Shown here one piece after another: positions 8,401-16,002 of a stretch of DNA of 44,161 nucleotides. The stretch is from Nitricoxidireducens sp046726235. Its GTDB lineage: Bacteria; Pseudomonadota; Gammaproteobacteria; Burkholderiales; Rhodocyclaceae. Below the pieces are notes generated by a model. The model saw only the letters and a program-made list of their open reading frames with translations. It was not told where the DNA came from and did not search any database. A program made the translations under genes and the position numbers. Every line of letters starts with the position of its first letter. Position 1 is the first letter of the stretch. The stretch lies in contig JBKPAD010000018.1 of assembly GCA_046726235.1 (NCBI GenBank), positions 1-44,161 of the forward strand, in the 5' to 3' direction.

Positions 8401-8730
8401 CGACATGATCAGCGCGGGGTCCAGTTCGGCCCGCGGCAGCCAGGCGAGCGCCGCAAGGCTGGCGACCGGCAGTGCCAGCGAGGCCGCCCACAGCGCGGTG
8501 GCCGCTGCGGCGATCAGGCGCGATCCGACCTGCCACAGCAGGAAGCAGGCACCGAAGGAGACCAGGTAGGCGCCGACCAGCGCCGCGGGAATAAGGCCCG
8601 GCCGGGCGACATACACCGGTCCCGCCGCGGCGCCGAGGCTCAGCAGTCCCGTCGTCAACGCGGCCGCCATCAGCGCGTTCGCCGCGCTGCGCAGGTGGTG
8701 CAGGCGCGACGGGGGGCGGTCTGCTTCCAT
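5452..8730 (-). CDS. Membrane PAS-PAS-PAS-GGDEF-EAL protein with degenerate EAL domain
   Basis: This 1092-residue protein has about eight membrane segments (residues 15-265), then three PAS/PAC modules (about 280-400, 405-520, 525-650), a GGDEF domain (655-815) and an EAL domain (835-1085). GGDEF has AGDEF at 738-742 in place of GGDEF, with an intact RxxD inhibitory site (729-732) and FIDLDRFKQVND, so cyclase activity is still plausible. The EAL domain keeps EALLRW (866) and NISPTQF, but the second Asp of DDFGTG is Glu987, the Asp of KxDR is Ala1009, and the Glu of AEGVE is Gly1043. These are metal-binding or catalytic positions in active phosphodiesterases, so this domain is probably inactive and may only bind c-di-GMP. 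It is divergent from the gene at 8822. Confidence 0.92.
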   Translation of the reverse strand: MEADRPPSRLHHLRSAANALMAAALTTGLLSLGAAAGPVYVARPGLIPAALVGAYLVSFGACFLLWQVGSRLIAAAATALWAASLALPVASLAALAWLPRAELDPALIMSPNSSLLGLLCSLALPALRHERTVWLGHGLAIAAGCFLLVFVAGHAFGEPRLYELSSQLHMSPVSALGFALCIGALLLHRPEGGAVRMFFSRTVSGSMLRRQALPIVLVPLLVSWAINASDVAYSSGIELSLALVAMGTIFPLLALLSANAVAIEKLEDSRTRLQDTLVGTERDFRLLVERIANYAFYMLDPAGRIASWNAGGERMYGFTAAEAIGLDYADLFSPEDRAAEVPRRLLESARDSGQGTFTGWLMRKDGKRFLATCSATAIRDDKGAVRSYAKLTQDITEQKLAQAEREELLLRVQTLIDTASEAIIVTDAKGIIESFNPAAERIFGYSSLETQGRALGMLSPQQDEDPAHCPLSGKAGQQIKLDGRHKSGRVFPLEITVSEMRIRGEIKYAVMARDITDRKQAEDALRESEERLQLALEGGELGVWDLDLKSGEFTASPLLWRMLGFDPHEVGGPFTIGLGLMHPDDEARIVAAFDDFVTGKLPQFQEEFRLRTKTGDWLWVLSRARIVRRDAEGKPQLVSGVQLDISDRKRAEETARIVSMHDPLTGLPNRALIYEFGEHMLSAARRAHHRLAVLFIDLDRFKQVNDVYGHQTGDDLLREVARRILASVRGEDLAGRLAGDEFVAVLSPVRSEQDVTHAADKILQAVGAPYRFGDVELSTSPSIGIALYPEDAGDVDTLIQHADAAMYIAKERGRNNYQFYTREISQRARKALVVERQLRDGVDHAEFRLFYQPIVDAVGGKVSGTEALLRWQHEGIEVPANQFLSTAEAAGLMSTLGDWCFAEACRQQAFWRGKGLPPLRIAVNISPTQFRQYNFVERVRRTIAETGADPACLELELTEAALDGNLAEAAETLRRLKDTGLSICLDEFGTGQMSLGDLAQLPLDKLKVARSFIAGLERDPRAMAVTAAAIAVGKTLGIRIAAGGIESARASDALTERAADLLQGNSIAEPMPADVFMRWLEAREPRQQQVAH

Positions 8731-8821
8731 GGCTTGGTCTCACGCAGCGCGGGCAAGGCGCGCGCCTGCCGATGGGTCCGCAAATTGCCGTGTCGCGGTC
8801 ATTTCCGGCGGAGCGATCAGC

Positions 8822-9286
8822 ATGGATACCGATTCGCAGCAGCAACGCGCGGGCGGGAAGCCGGGCGCGCAGGGCGGCCCGGTGCTGGGGCTGGCAATCG
8901 CGATGCTGGCGGTCTGCGTGATGGTGGCCGCGAGCATCGCCGCGAGCAGCCGCGGGCTCGTCGCCGCGGTGGCGGACGCCGTCTTCTGGATCGGCGCGGC
9001 GCTGCTCTATTTCGCCCCGGCGCTGGTGGCCTTCGACCGCCGCCACCCCGGGCGCAAGGCGCTGACGGCGCTCAACGTGGTGGTCGGGTGGACCGGACTG
9101 GGCTGGCTCGCGCTGCTGGTGTTCGCCTTCCGGCCGGCGGCGTGGTCCTTCGGCGATCCCACGGGGCCGGCCATCCCGGCGCCGCGCAAGCGCTGCATGA
9201 ATTGCCGGCGCACGCTCGGCCTGGAAGCCGACACCTGCTTCTACTGCGGGGCCGCGCAGGCCGACGGCGGCCTCAGTGCACGCTGA
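8822..9286 (+). CDS. Superinfection-immunity-like membrane protein with C-terminal zinc ribbon
   Basis: This is a 154-residue protein. Two or three hydrophobic segments contain LNVVVGWTGLGWLALLVFAF, the signature of the superinfection-immunity family (named after phage T4 Imm), also widespread in bacteria as membrane proteins of unknown role. After the last segment comes a Pro-rich linker and a four-cysteine ribbon: CMNC, then CFYCG. The start is the ATG of MDTDSQQQ; an in-frame upstream extension overlaps the divergent promoter region. The last 14 bases overlap the 3' end of the opposite-strand gene ending at 9273. The immunity label comes from a phage homologue; a phage-defence function here is not shown. 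Confidence 0.75.
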   Translation: MDTDSQQQRAGGKPGAQGGPVLGLAIAMLAVCVMVAASIAASSRGLVAAVADAVFWIGAALLYFAPALVAFDRRHPGRKALTALNVVVGWTGLGWLALLVFAFRPAAWSFGDPTGPAIPAPRKRCMNCRRTLGLEADTCFYCGAAQADGGLSAR

Positions 9287-9563
9287 CGACCTGGTTCCAG
9301 CGGCGCGCCTGGAAGTAGTGCGAGGCGACGAGGTTCAGCATCGCCTGCGTCACCGGGTCGATGTTGAGGTCCTCGATCTCCACGATCAGCGTGCCGTCCG
9401 ATTCGACCGTGACGCTGACCCCGAGCGCCTTGGTGGTGACGTCCGGAATCACCGTGCGCAGCGCGACCAGTCCGCTGACGAAGGCCAGCGACTCGACGTC
9501 GCCGGTCTCCAGGTCGAGCACGGCTTCCTGCGCGTGGGCGAGAGAACTGGCGAAGCTTTTCAT
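9273..9563 (-). CDS. Small protein of unknown function, related in layout to secretion-chaperone-like proteins
   Basis: This is a 96-residue acidic protein without membrane segments. A helical start (MKSFASSLAHAQEAVLDLE) is followed by beta-rich sequence (VSVTVESDGTLIVEIEDLNI) and a C-terminal helix. I do not recognise a named family, and the resemblance to chaperone-like folds is only by predicted secondary-structure order. The ATG at 9563 is chosen over an in-frame start 11 codons upstream because the protein reads naturally from MKSF. It converges with the gene at 8822 (14-base overlap) and diverges from the chemoreceptor at 9737, with about 170 bases between them. Confidence 0.6.
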   Translation of the reverse strand: MKSFASSLAHAQEAVLDLETGDVESLAFVSGLVALRTVIPDVTTKALGVSVTVESDGTLIVEIEDLNIDPVTQAMLNLVASHYFQARRWNQVVSVH

Positions 9564-9736
9564 GAACCGTCGTCGGGCAATTTCGGTGCCTCGCACTCAG
9601 GTCCGATCTGGCGCCGAAAAAGGCTGGCGCGGTTTGACGCCAATCAACCGGCGGGCATGGAGAATCACTTAGCTTCGCCCGCTGTCCGTCACCGCGAAAA
9701 AGATGCGGCGGTGACGCCATCAACCGGAAGGAATGC

Positions 9737-11359
9737 ATGACCACGCTCTCGATTCGCACATGGCTGCTGCTGGCGGGCGCCCTCTCGGCAGCGATGCTGA
9801 TGCTGGTGGGCGGCATCAGCCTCTACAACGTGAACCGCCTCGACGTGATCGTCGGCCAGGCCAACGATGTCGGCGTCGCCATCCGGCGCCAGATGGACGC
9901 GGACATGATGCATGACAGCGTTCGCTCCGATGTGCTCAATGCGCTGCTGCTGGCCGGCGATGGACGTGGCGAACGGGCGGCGGCGGTACAGCCGCGCCTC
10001 GAGGAGCACCTCGCGCGGCTGGAGAAGGGCATGCGCGAAAACGCGGCGGAAACGTTGACGCCAGCCGCGCGCAACCTGATCGCACGGATACAGCCGCTGG
10101 TCGCGAGCTACGCGCAGAGCGCACGCGGCATCGTCGCCGAGGCATCGACCAACCCGGCCGCCGCGCGCGGACGCCTGGGCGCGTTCGAGAAGGAATTCGA
10201 GGCGCTCGAGGGGCCGATGGGTCAGCTTTCGGACATGATCCAGGAGCGCTCCGTCGCCGTCGAAGCCGAGTCCGAGGCCACGCTGGCGGTGAACTTCTGG
10301 CAAATCGCCGGCACGCTGGCATTGGCGATCGGCATCCTGACGCCCGTCAGCCTTTACCTGACGCGGCTGATCGGGCGCCCGCTGGAGGACCTGGCGCGCG
10401 TCACGCGCGAGATCGGCTCGTCCGGCGACCTGACGCTGCGGGCGGCGGCGACGCACGACAACGAGATCGGCCGCACCGTGGCCGGCTTCAACGCGCTGAT
10501 GGACACGCTGCAGGCGATCGTGCGCGACGTGCGCACCGGCGCGGGCGGCATCCTCGAGAGCAGCAACGCGCTGGCCGCCACCGCCGGCCAGACCGCGCGC
10601 GCCGCCGAGCAGAGTTCCGAATCCGCCTCCAGCATGGCGGCGGTGATGGAAGAACTGTCGGTCAGCATCGACAACCTCTCGGCGCATGCCCGCACGGCGG
10701 CCGATGCCTCCGTAAGCTCCGGACGGCTGTCGCGCGAAGGCGAGTCCGTCGTCGTGCGCGCGGCCGATGAGATGCGCGAGATCGCCACCGCGGTTCGTAC
10801 CTCGTCGGAAACCATCCAGGTGCTCGGCACCAGTGCCGAGCAGATTTCGCAGATCGTCGGCGTCATCAAGGAAATAGCGGACCAGACCAACCTGCTGGCC
10901 CTCAACGCCGCCATCGAGGCGGCGCGCGCGGGAGAGCAGGGCAGCGGCTTCGCCGTCGTCGCCGACGAGGTGCGCAAGCTCGCCGAGCGCACGGCGCGGT
11001 CGACCGAGGAGATTTCGACCATGATCGACCAGATCCAGCAGGGGACGCGCCGCGCCGTGGTCGCCATGGACGCGGGCGTCGGTCGCGTCGAGCAGGGCGT
11101 CGAACTGGCGAACCGCGCCGGCGCCACCATCAAGCGCATCGTCGGCAGCGCCGGGAACGCCGAGACTGCGGTCGGCGAAATGACCAGCGGGCTGCAGGAG
11201 CAAAGCCTCGCCGGCCAGGAGATCGCCCGCAACGTCGAGCAGGTGGCGCAGGTCTCGAGCCAGAGCCACGCCGCGGCACGCGAATCGTCGCAGCGGGCCG
11301 AGGCCCTGGCTGCGCTCGCCCGCCGGCTGGACGCCGCGGTGAGCCGCTTCCGCGCCTGA
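9737..11359 (+). CDS. Methyl-accepting chemotaxis protein
   Basis: This 540-residue transmembrane chemoreceptor has a membrane helix at about 8-30, a periplasmic helical sensor to about 190, a second membrane helix (FWQIAGTLALAIGILTPVSL), HAMP and the cytoplasmic coiled coil. The hairpin tip that contacts CheA and CheW reads IADQTNLLALNAAIEAARAG, followed by GFAVVADEVRKLAERT. The ligand is unknown. The start has a good ribosome site (GGAAGGA) nine bases upstream. Unlike the two receptors near the right edge, it ends in SRFRA and lacks an aromatic C-terminal tether for CheR. Genes for HDOD and CheD proteins follow on the same strand. Confidence 0.95.
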   Translation: MTTLSIRTWLLLAGALSAAMLMLVGGISLYNVNRLDVIVGQANDVGVAIRRQMDADMMHDSVRSDVLNALLLAGDGRGERAAAVQPRLEEHLARLEKGMRENAAETLTPAARNLIARIQPLVASYAQSARGIVAEASTNPAAARGRLGAFEKEFEALEGPMGQLSDMIQERSVAVEAESEATLAVNFWQIAGTLALAIGILTPVSLYLTRLIGRPLEDLARVTREIGSSGDLTLRAAATHDNEIGRTVAGFNALMDTLQAIVRDVRTGAGGILESSNALAATAGQTARAAEQSSESASSMAAVMEELSVSIDNLSAHARTAADASVSSGRLSREGESVVVRAADEMREIATAVRTSSETIQVLGTSAEQISQIVGVIKEIADQTNLLALNAAIEAARAGEQGSGFAVVADEVRKLAERTARSTEEISTMIDQIQQGTRRAVVAMDAGVGRVEQGVELANRAGATIKRIVGSAGNAETAVGEMTSGLQEQSLAGQEIARNVEQVAQVSSQSHAAARESSQRAEALAALARRLDAAVSRFRA

Positions 11360-11368
11360 GCTTCGTAT

Positions 11369-11387
11369 CCCCGTCGCGAATGCGGGG
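11369..11387 (+). terminator. Hairpin after chemoreceptor gene, weak terminator candidate
   Basis: CCCCG and CGGGG flank a nine-base loop 10 bases after the chemoreceptor stop. The stem is followed by GCATCTGCGG and not by a T run, so this could be a factor-dependent terminator or a plain structure. It sits in a 185-base gap between 11360 and 11544 in which I see no gene. Confidence 0.3.
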
Positions 11388-11544
11388 GCATCTGCGGTAT
11401 CCTGACGGCGCGCCTTCGGATTCACCCGATGGCGCTCCGGCCCAGAACCCGCCCGGTGCTCCATGCGACATCACAAAGAATCACGACCCTTCCGGCCGTC
11501 AGACGCGTTGCCATGCCTGCTGCCGCCCTGCGCGGCCCACGCCC

Positions 11545-12396
11545 ATGAACGCTAACGAACTCGTCGCCGACGTCAGCGGGCTGGTCACGCTGCCCGACGT
11601 CTACCTGCGCATCAGCCGGCTGCTCGACGATCCCGACGCGGGCTCCGACGAGATCGCCAGGGCCATCGCCCAGGACCCCTCGTTCACCCTGCGCCTGCTC
11701 AAGGTCGCCAACAGCGTCCTCTATCGCCTGCCGTCGGCCGTCGGCACGGTGTCGCGCGCGGTCTCCGTGATCGGCACCTCGCAGGTGCGCAACCTGGCGC
11801 TGTCGATGTCGGTGGCGAAGAGCTTCGCCGGCCTGCCGAACACGCTCGTCAGCATGGAGAACTTCTGGCGCCACAGCCTGCTGTGCGCGCTGATAGCGCG
11901 CCAGCTTGCCAGGCAGGCGCGGCGCTGCGACGCCGATGCGGTGTTCACCGCCGGCCTGCTGCACGACATCGGCGAGCTGGTGATCTTCAACCGCTGCCCC
12001 GAGCAGGCGAAGCAGGCGCTGCTGAGCGTGATCGACAACGACGACGAACTGTCGGTGTTCGCGGCGGAGCGCGACGCGCTCGGCTTCGACCATGCCGCCG
12101 TCGGCGGTGCGCTGGCGCGGCAGTGGAACCTGCCGCCGCTGCTCGAGGAGTGCATCGCCTTCCACCACGACATCGCCGGGGCGACGCGCAATGCGCGCGA
12201 GGTGGCCATCGTCCACATCGCCAACAGCCTCGCGCAGATGGCGGAAACCGGCACGCTCGATCCGGCCGACGTGACGCCGATCGACCCCGCGGCCTGGGAG
12301 CGCGCCGGCCTCGACGCCGATTGCATCGAGCCGGCCGTGAGCGAAGCCCGGGCCGCGGTCGAGGACATGCAGAAGCTGTTCACGGAGGCGCCATGA
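11545..12396 (+). CDS. HDOD domain protein
   Basis: This is a 283-residue cytoplasmic protein consisting almost entirely of one HDOD domain, a relative of the HD phosphohydrolases that usually lacks full catalytic residues and acts in signalling. It has TLPDVYLRISRLLDDP at the start, then DPSFTLRLLKVANS and GLLHDIGELVIF, where an HD pair is retained. Its stop overlaps the start of cheD (ATGA), showing translational coupling to chemotaxis. Longer ORF sequence upstream is Pro-rich and unlike the family, so the ATG of MNANELVADV was chosen. HDOD proteins beside chemotaxis genes are common in betaproteobacteria, but their output is not well defined. Confidence 0.9.
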   Translation: MNANELVADVSGLVTLPDVYLRISRLLDDPDAGSDEIARAIAQDPSFTLRLLKVANSVLYRLPSAVGTVSRAVSVIGTSQVRNLALSMSVAKSFAGLPNTLVSMENFWRHSLLCALIARQLARQARRCDADAVFTAGLLHDIGELVIFNRCPEQAKQALLSVIDNDDELSVFAAERDALGFDHAAVGGALARQWNLPPLLEECIAFHHDIAGATRNAREVAIVHIANSLAQMAETGTLDPADVTPIDPAAWERAGLDADCIEPAVSEARAAVEDMQKLFTEAP

Positions 12397-13043
12397 GCGC
12401 CGTGGTGTCGCGCCCGAGCGCCGCGCAGTTGCCGCCGCCGCTGCCGGGCTTCGAACACGTGCGACGCCTCTGGAACGCGCGCCATGGCTTCTTCGCCGCG
12501 CGCATCCTGCCCGGCGAGTATTACGTGACGCGCGGCGAGGAGGGCGTCAGCACCACGCTCGGCTCCTGCATCTCGGCCTGCATCCGCGACCGCGAGAAGG
12601 GCATCGGCGGCATGAACCACTTCATGCTGCCTGCCGGCGGCGGCGAGCCCGGCGCCTACAAGGCGTCCGGCCTCGGCGCGGCCACGCGCTACGGCAACTA
12701 CGCCATGGAGCACCTGATCAACGAGATCATGAAGAACGGCGGCCGGCGCGAGAACCTCGAGGTCAAGGTCTTCGGCGGCGGCCGCATCCTCGAGAAGGTG
12801 ACCGACGTCGGGCTGCGCAACATCGCCTTCGTGCGCGACTACCTGGCGGCGGAGGGACTGGCGGTCGTCGCCGAGGATCTCGGCGACATCTTTCCGCGCC
12901 AGGTCATCTACTTTCCCGCCACCGGCCGCGCCAAGGTCAAGCGCCTGCGCTCGCTGCACAACAACCTGATCGCCGACGTCGAAATGCACTACGGCGAGAG
13001 CCTCGCGGAGAAGCCGGTCAGCGGCGACATCGAACTGTTCTGA
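12393..13043 (+). CDS. cheD: Chemoreceptor glutamine deamidase CheD (copy 1)
   Basis: This is a 216-residue CheD, which deamidates glutamines in chemoreceptors and can interact with CheC-type phosphatases. The catalytic Cys and the Thr before it lie in TTLGSCISAC, and the catalytic His in GGMNHFMLP; FGGGRIL follows. It has an N-terminal extension of about 45 residues relative to minimal CheD. GGAGG precedes the ATG, which overlaps the HDOD stop by four bases. The C-terminus is GDIELF, sharing IELF with the second CheD of this window. It is one of three CheD genes here, each with an intact catalytic triad. Confidence 0.94.
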   Translation: MSAVVSRPSAAQLPPPLPGFEHVRRLWNARHGFFAARILPGEYYVTRGEEGVSTTLGSCISACIRDREKGIGGMNHFMLPAGGGEPGAYKASGLGAATRYGNYAMEHLINEIMKNGGRRENLEVKVFGGGRILEKVTDVGLRNIAFVRDYLAAEGLAVVAEDLGDIFPRQVIYFPATGRAKVKRLRSLHNNLIADVEMHYGESLAEKPVSGDIELF

Positions 13044-13060
13044 GCGGCTATCATCGGGAC

Positions 13061-13399
13061 ATGATCCGCCTGCCGGAATCGCTGCGCGCCTGGAACACGC
13101 CGGCCTTCGAGGCCGCGCTGAAGCGCGAGCTCGAGCGCGCGGCGGCCGAGTTGCCGCTGCAGCAGGCCGTCACGTCGACGAGCGTCGCGCTCGACGACAA
13201 GGTTTCGGTGATGGTGCTGGGCGCGGAAGAAGCGGGCGGCGTCATCCGCGCCCGCGTCGGCGTGTTCTTCGCCGGCATCGTCGGCGGCTGCAGCTGTGCC
13301 GACGACCCGACGCCGGTCGAGCCGCAGAACGAATACTGCGAACTGCAGCTCCTGATCGACAGGGCGACGGGCGAGGCGGTCGCGAGCATCGCCGCCTGA
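13061..13399 (+). CDS. Conserved-looking small protein of unknown function
   Basis: This 112-residue soluble protein sits 17 bases after cheD and four bases before the radical SAM gene, so it is probably in the same operon. The N-terminal 45 residues look helical (PAFEAALKRELERAAAELPL); the rest is beta-rich and includes a Cys pair, GGCSCADDPTPVEPQ, in a distinctive acidic-proline context, and a later Cys in EYCELQL. The layout resembles small proteins of unknown role found widely in betaproteobacteria, but I cannot give a function. The cysteines could bind a metal or be redox active, which is speculation. Confidence 0.75.
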   Translation: MIRLPESLRAWNTPAFEAALKRELERAAAELPLQQAVTSTSVALDDKVSVMVLGAEEAGGVIRARVGVFFAGIVGGCSCADDPTPVEPQNEYCELQLLIDRATGEAVASIAA

Positions 13400-13403
13400 G
13401 CCG

Positions 13404-14288
13404 ATGTTTCCCGTCCGTTACGTCGATCCGGTGTTCCGCCCGCCGAGCGAGGCGGAGTCGCTGATCCTGCCGCTGACCGACGGCTGCTCCTGGAACCGCT
13501 GCACGTTCTGCGAGATGTACACGCAGAAGGCCTTCCGCGCCCGAGGCGAGGACGAGGTGCTCGACACCATCCGCCGCTGCGGCGAGCGCTTCGGCAGCGA
13601 CGTGCGGCGCGTCTTCCTCGCCGACGGCGATGCGCTGATGCTGCCGACGCGGCGCCTGCTGGCGGCCCTCGAGGCGATACGGCGCCACCTGCCCGGCGTG
13701 CGCCGCCTCTCCAGCTACTGCCTGCCGCGCAACCTGCGCAAGAAGTCCGCGGCCGACCTGAATGCGCTGGCGGAAGCGGGGCTCTCGCTCGTCTACGTCG
13801 GCGCCGAGTCGGGCGACGACGAGGTGCTGGCGCGCGTCGACAAGGGCGAGACCTTCGACACCACGCGCGAGGCGCTGGACAAGCTCGGCGCCGCCGGCAT
13901 CCGCCGCTCGGTGATGATCCTCAACGGGCTCGGCGGCCCGGAGTTCTCGGCGGCGCATGCCGAGAACTCGGCGCGCCTGATCAACGCCACGCAGCCCGAA
14001 TACCTGGCGACGCTGGTGGTGAGCTTCCCGCACGGCGAGGCGCGCCTGCGCGCGGGATTCCCGGGCTGGGAAGCGCTCGGCCAGCGGCAGCTGTTCGAGG
14101 AGATGGAGCGCTTCATCGCGGCGCTGGACTTGCGGCGCACTGTTTTCCGCAGCGACCATGCGTCGAACTGGCTGGTGCTCAAGGGCACGCTCGGCGCCGA
14201 CAAGGCGCGCCTGCTCGGCGAGTTGCGCCAGGCCATCGAGCGGCCCGAGAGCGCCGCGCTGCGGCCGGCATGGAGCCGCGGACTGTAG
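13404..14288 (+). CDS. Radical SAM protein
   Basis: This 294-residue protein has the cluster motif DGCSWNRCTFCEMY, in which the cysteines are spaced C-x4-C-x2-C. This matches the CSHNRCTFC variant known in a COG1032-like subgroup and differs from the usual C-x3-C-x2-C. It continues with the radical SAM barrel (YVGAESGDDEVL, then RRSVMILNGLGGPE). It has no B12-binding domain and no obvious second cluster. The substrate is unknown. The gene follows the 13061 gene by four bases and has ATG as start. Confidence 0.88.
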   Translation: MFPVRYVDPVFRPPSEAESLILPLTDGCSWNRCTFCEMYTQKAFRARGEDEVLDTIRRCGERFGSDVRRVFLADGDALMLPTRRLLAALEAIRRHLPGVRRLSSYCLPRNLRKKSAADLNALAEAGLSLVYVGAESGDDEVLARVDKGETFDTTREALDKLGAAGIRRSVMILNGLGGPEFSAAHAENSARLINATQPEYLATLVVSFPHGEARLRAGFPGWEALGQRQLFEEMERFIAALDLRRTVFRSDHASNWLVLKGTLGADKARLLGELRQAIERPESAALRPAWSRGL

Positions 14289-14338
14289 GCTGACGCGGCG
14301 CCCGGTATCATGGCCGCAGTCTCGCTCGAGGATTGCCC

Positions 14339-14596
14339 ATGCCGCTGCACGATTTATTCGGCTTCGCCGCCGCCGCCCTCACGACCATCGCCTTCCTGCC
14401 GCAGGCGGCGCAGTCGTGGAAGACGCGCGACCTGTCGGGCGTCTCGCTGCCGATGTACAGCCTGTTCACCGCCGGCGTGGTCTGCTGGCTGACCTACGGC
14501 ATCCTGATCGGCGCCTGGCCGATCATCGTCGCCAACGTGATCACCCTCGCGCTCGCCGGCTCGGTGCTGGTGCTCAAGCTGATCCACCGCGAGTGA
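14339..14596 (+). CDS. SemiSWEET / PQ-loop sugar transporter
   Basis: This 85-residue membrane protein with three helices is the bacterial half-size form of the MtN3/SWEET family. AFLPQAAQSWKTRDLSGVSL contains the proline-glutamine (PQ) motif followed by the conserved DLSGVSLPMY stretch. SemiSWEETs work as dimers to move sugars across the inner membrane. The ATG at 14339 follows a CGAGGA ribosome site; a TTG two codons earlier is possible. The last codons overlap the GTG start of the VanZ-like gene (GTGA), so the two are coupled. Confidence 0.9.
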   Translation: MPLHDLFGFAAAALTTIAFLPQAAQSWKTRDLSGVSLPMYSLFTAGVVCWLTYGILIGAWPIIVANVITLALAGSVLVLKLIHRE

Positions 14597-14922
14597 ACGC
14601 CGCCGCGATCCGCAAGCTCGCGTTCTGGAGCGCGGCGGCGGCAGTGCTGGTGTTGTCGCTGCTGCCGCCGGAAGTCCAGACGCCGACCACCGGCTGGGAC
14701 AAGGCCAACCACTGCGCGGGCTTTGCGGCGCTCGCCGTGCTGGGGCTTCTTGCCTACGGGCAGCGACGCGGCGCGATGTTCGCCGGCTTGCTGGCCTTCG
14801 GCGCCGCCATCGAGGTGCTGCAGGGCCTGAGCGGCTACCGCCTCGCCGAGTGGGGCGACTGGCTCGCCGATGCGATCGGCGTGGCCGCCGGCCATGCGCT
14901 CATGGTGTGGCGGCGGCGCTGA
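14593..14922 (+). CDS. VanZ-like membrane protein
   Basis: This 109-residue protein has about three to four membrane helices. LPPEVQTPTTGWDKANHCAGFAAL matches the VanZ-family pattern around a conserved DK-H motif, and GAAIEVLQGLSGYRLAEWGDWLADAIG the second conserved segment (E-Q and R-x5-D-x3-D). VanZ itself confers low-level teicoplanin resistance, but most relatives have no known function. The GTG start overlaps the SemiSWEET stop. Its last 23 bases overlap the 3' end of the opposite metallo-beta-lactamase gene. Confidence 0.85.
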   Translation: MNAAAIRKLAFWSAAAAVLVLSLLPPEVQTPTTGWDKANHCAGFAALAVLGLLAYGQRRGAMFAGLLAFGAAIEVLQGLSGYRLAEWGDWLADAIGVAAGHALMVWRRR

Positions 14923-15982
14923 TGCGGCGGCTCTCGCCGTGCTTGAAGAGCAGGAAGCGGCCGGCCGCGATGCCGTGCGCGCGCAGCGCCTTTTCGAGGT
15001 CGCGCGGCGGCTGGTCGAAGGGCTCCTGCGTCAACTCGAAAGTGCCCCAGTGCACGCCGAGCGCCTGGCGCGCCTCGACGTCGAGCAGGATGCGCACGGC
15101 GTCGTCCGGGTCCGTGTGCTGCGGGCGCATGAAGTCGCGCGGCAGGTAGGCGCCGACAGGCACGGCGAGGAAGTCGACCGGCCCCAGGCGCTGGCGGATA
15201 TCCACGAAGTCCTGCGAGTAACCGGTGTCTCCCGTGTAGAGGAAGCGCCACGGCGCCGCCGTGCCCGGCGGCGTCCATTCGACGGCGAAGCCGCCCCACA
15301 GCGTTTCGTTGGTGTCGAAGGGCGTGCGCTTGCTCCAGTGCTGCGCGGGCGTCAGGCGCACGGTGAGGGGGCCCTCGCCGCGCGCGTCCCACCAGTCGAG
15401 TTCGTCGACGCCGGCGATGCCTTCGGCGTCGAACCAGGCCTTGAGGCCGAGCGGCACCAGCCAACGCGGCTTCTGCAGCGCCGCCAGCTGCGTCACCGTG
15501 GCGCGGTCGAGGTGGTCGTAGTGGTTGTGCGAAATCAGCACCAGGTCTATCGGCGGCAGTTGCCCCAGCGCCAGCGGCGGCGGCACGCGGCGCGCCGAAC
15601 CGAGCCATGACGCCGGGCCGGCGTAGTCGCCGAACTGCGGATCGATGAGGACGTTGCGGCCGCCGACCTGGAGCAGCATGCCGGCGTGGCCGAGCCAGGT
15701 GAGCACCGGCGCCTGATGGCGCTGCGCGATCAGACCGTGGTCGACCAGCGCCGTCCAGCGCGCGGCGAAGGCGGCGTAACCGTCTTCCGGCTCGGCGGTC
15801 GGACGGAAGTCGCCGCGCATGCGGCGCCAGAGGATGTCATACCAGGGGAAGCGGCCGATGGCATTGCCGTCGCTGTTGACGAAGCCGTCCGGGCGGTGAT
15901 GCGCCTTGCTGCTGTCGAAGTAGGGATTCGGGCTGGCGCAGCCGGCGACGAGCAGCAGGGCGACGAGGACGATGCGCAGCAT
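14900..15982 (-). CDS. Metallo-beta-lactamase-fold lipoprotein (NAPE-PLD-like hydrolase)
   Basis: This is a 360-residue protein. The N-terminus is a lipoprotein signal with lipobox LVAGCAS, so it should be lipid-anchored outside the inner membrane. TWLGHAGMLLQVGGRNVLIDP and SHNHYDHLDRATV (HxHxDH motif) bind two zincs, LYTGDTGYSQDF gives the later Asp, and LGVHWGTFEL a further His. This arrangement fits the N-acylphosphatidylethanolamine phospholipase D-like / UlaG-like branch. The substrate is not known; a lipid or phosphoester is a reasonable guess. It is the third gene of a minus-strand set with the SLAC1-like and TerB-like genes, 20 bases after the latter. Confidence 0.88.
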   Translation of the reverse strand: MLRIVLVALLLVAGCASPNPYFDSSKAHHRPDGFVNSDGNAIGRFPWYDILWRRMRGDFRPTAEPEDGYAAFAARWTALVDHGLIAQRHQAPVLTWLGHAGMLLQVGGRNVLIDPQFGDYAGPASWLGSARRVPPPLALGQLPPIDLVLISHNHYDHLDRATVTQLAALQKPRWLVPLGLKAWFDAEGIAGVDELDWWDARGEGPLTVRLTPAQHWSKRTPFDTNETLWGGFAVEWTPPGTAAPWRFLYTGDTGYSQDFVDIRQRLGPVDFLAVPVGAYLPRDFMRPQHTDPDDAVRILLDVEARQALGVHWGTFELTQEPFDQPPRDLEKALRAHGIAAGRFLLFKHGESRRISAAATP

Positions 15983-16002
15983 GCGGGCGAAGCGCGGGAC
16001 GT

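Noticed and set aside
6112..9318. Plus-strand ORF of 1068 codons opposite the PAS-GGDEF-EAL gene
   Set aside because: It is the antisense of a clear gene; such frames stay open in GC-rich DNA because of codon bias. The translation is Arg/Ala/Gly/Gln-rich without any known domain.
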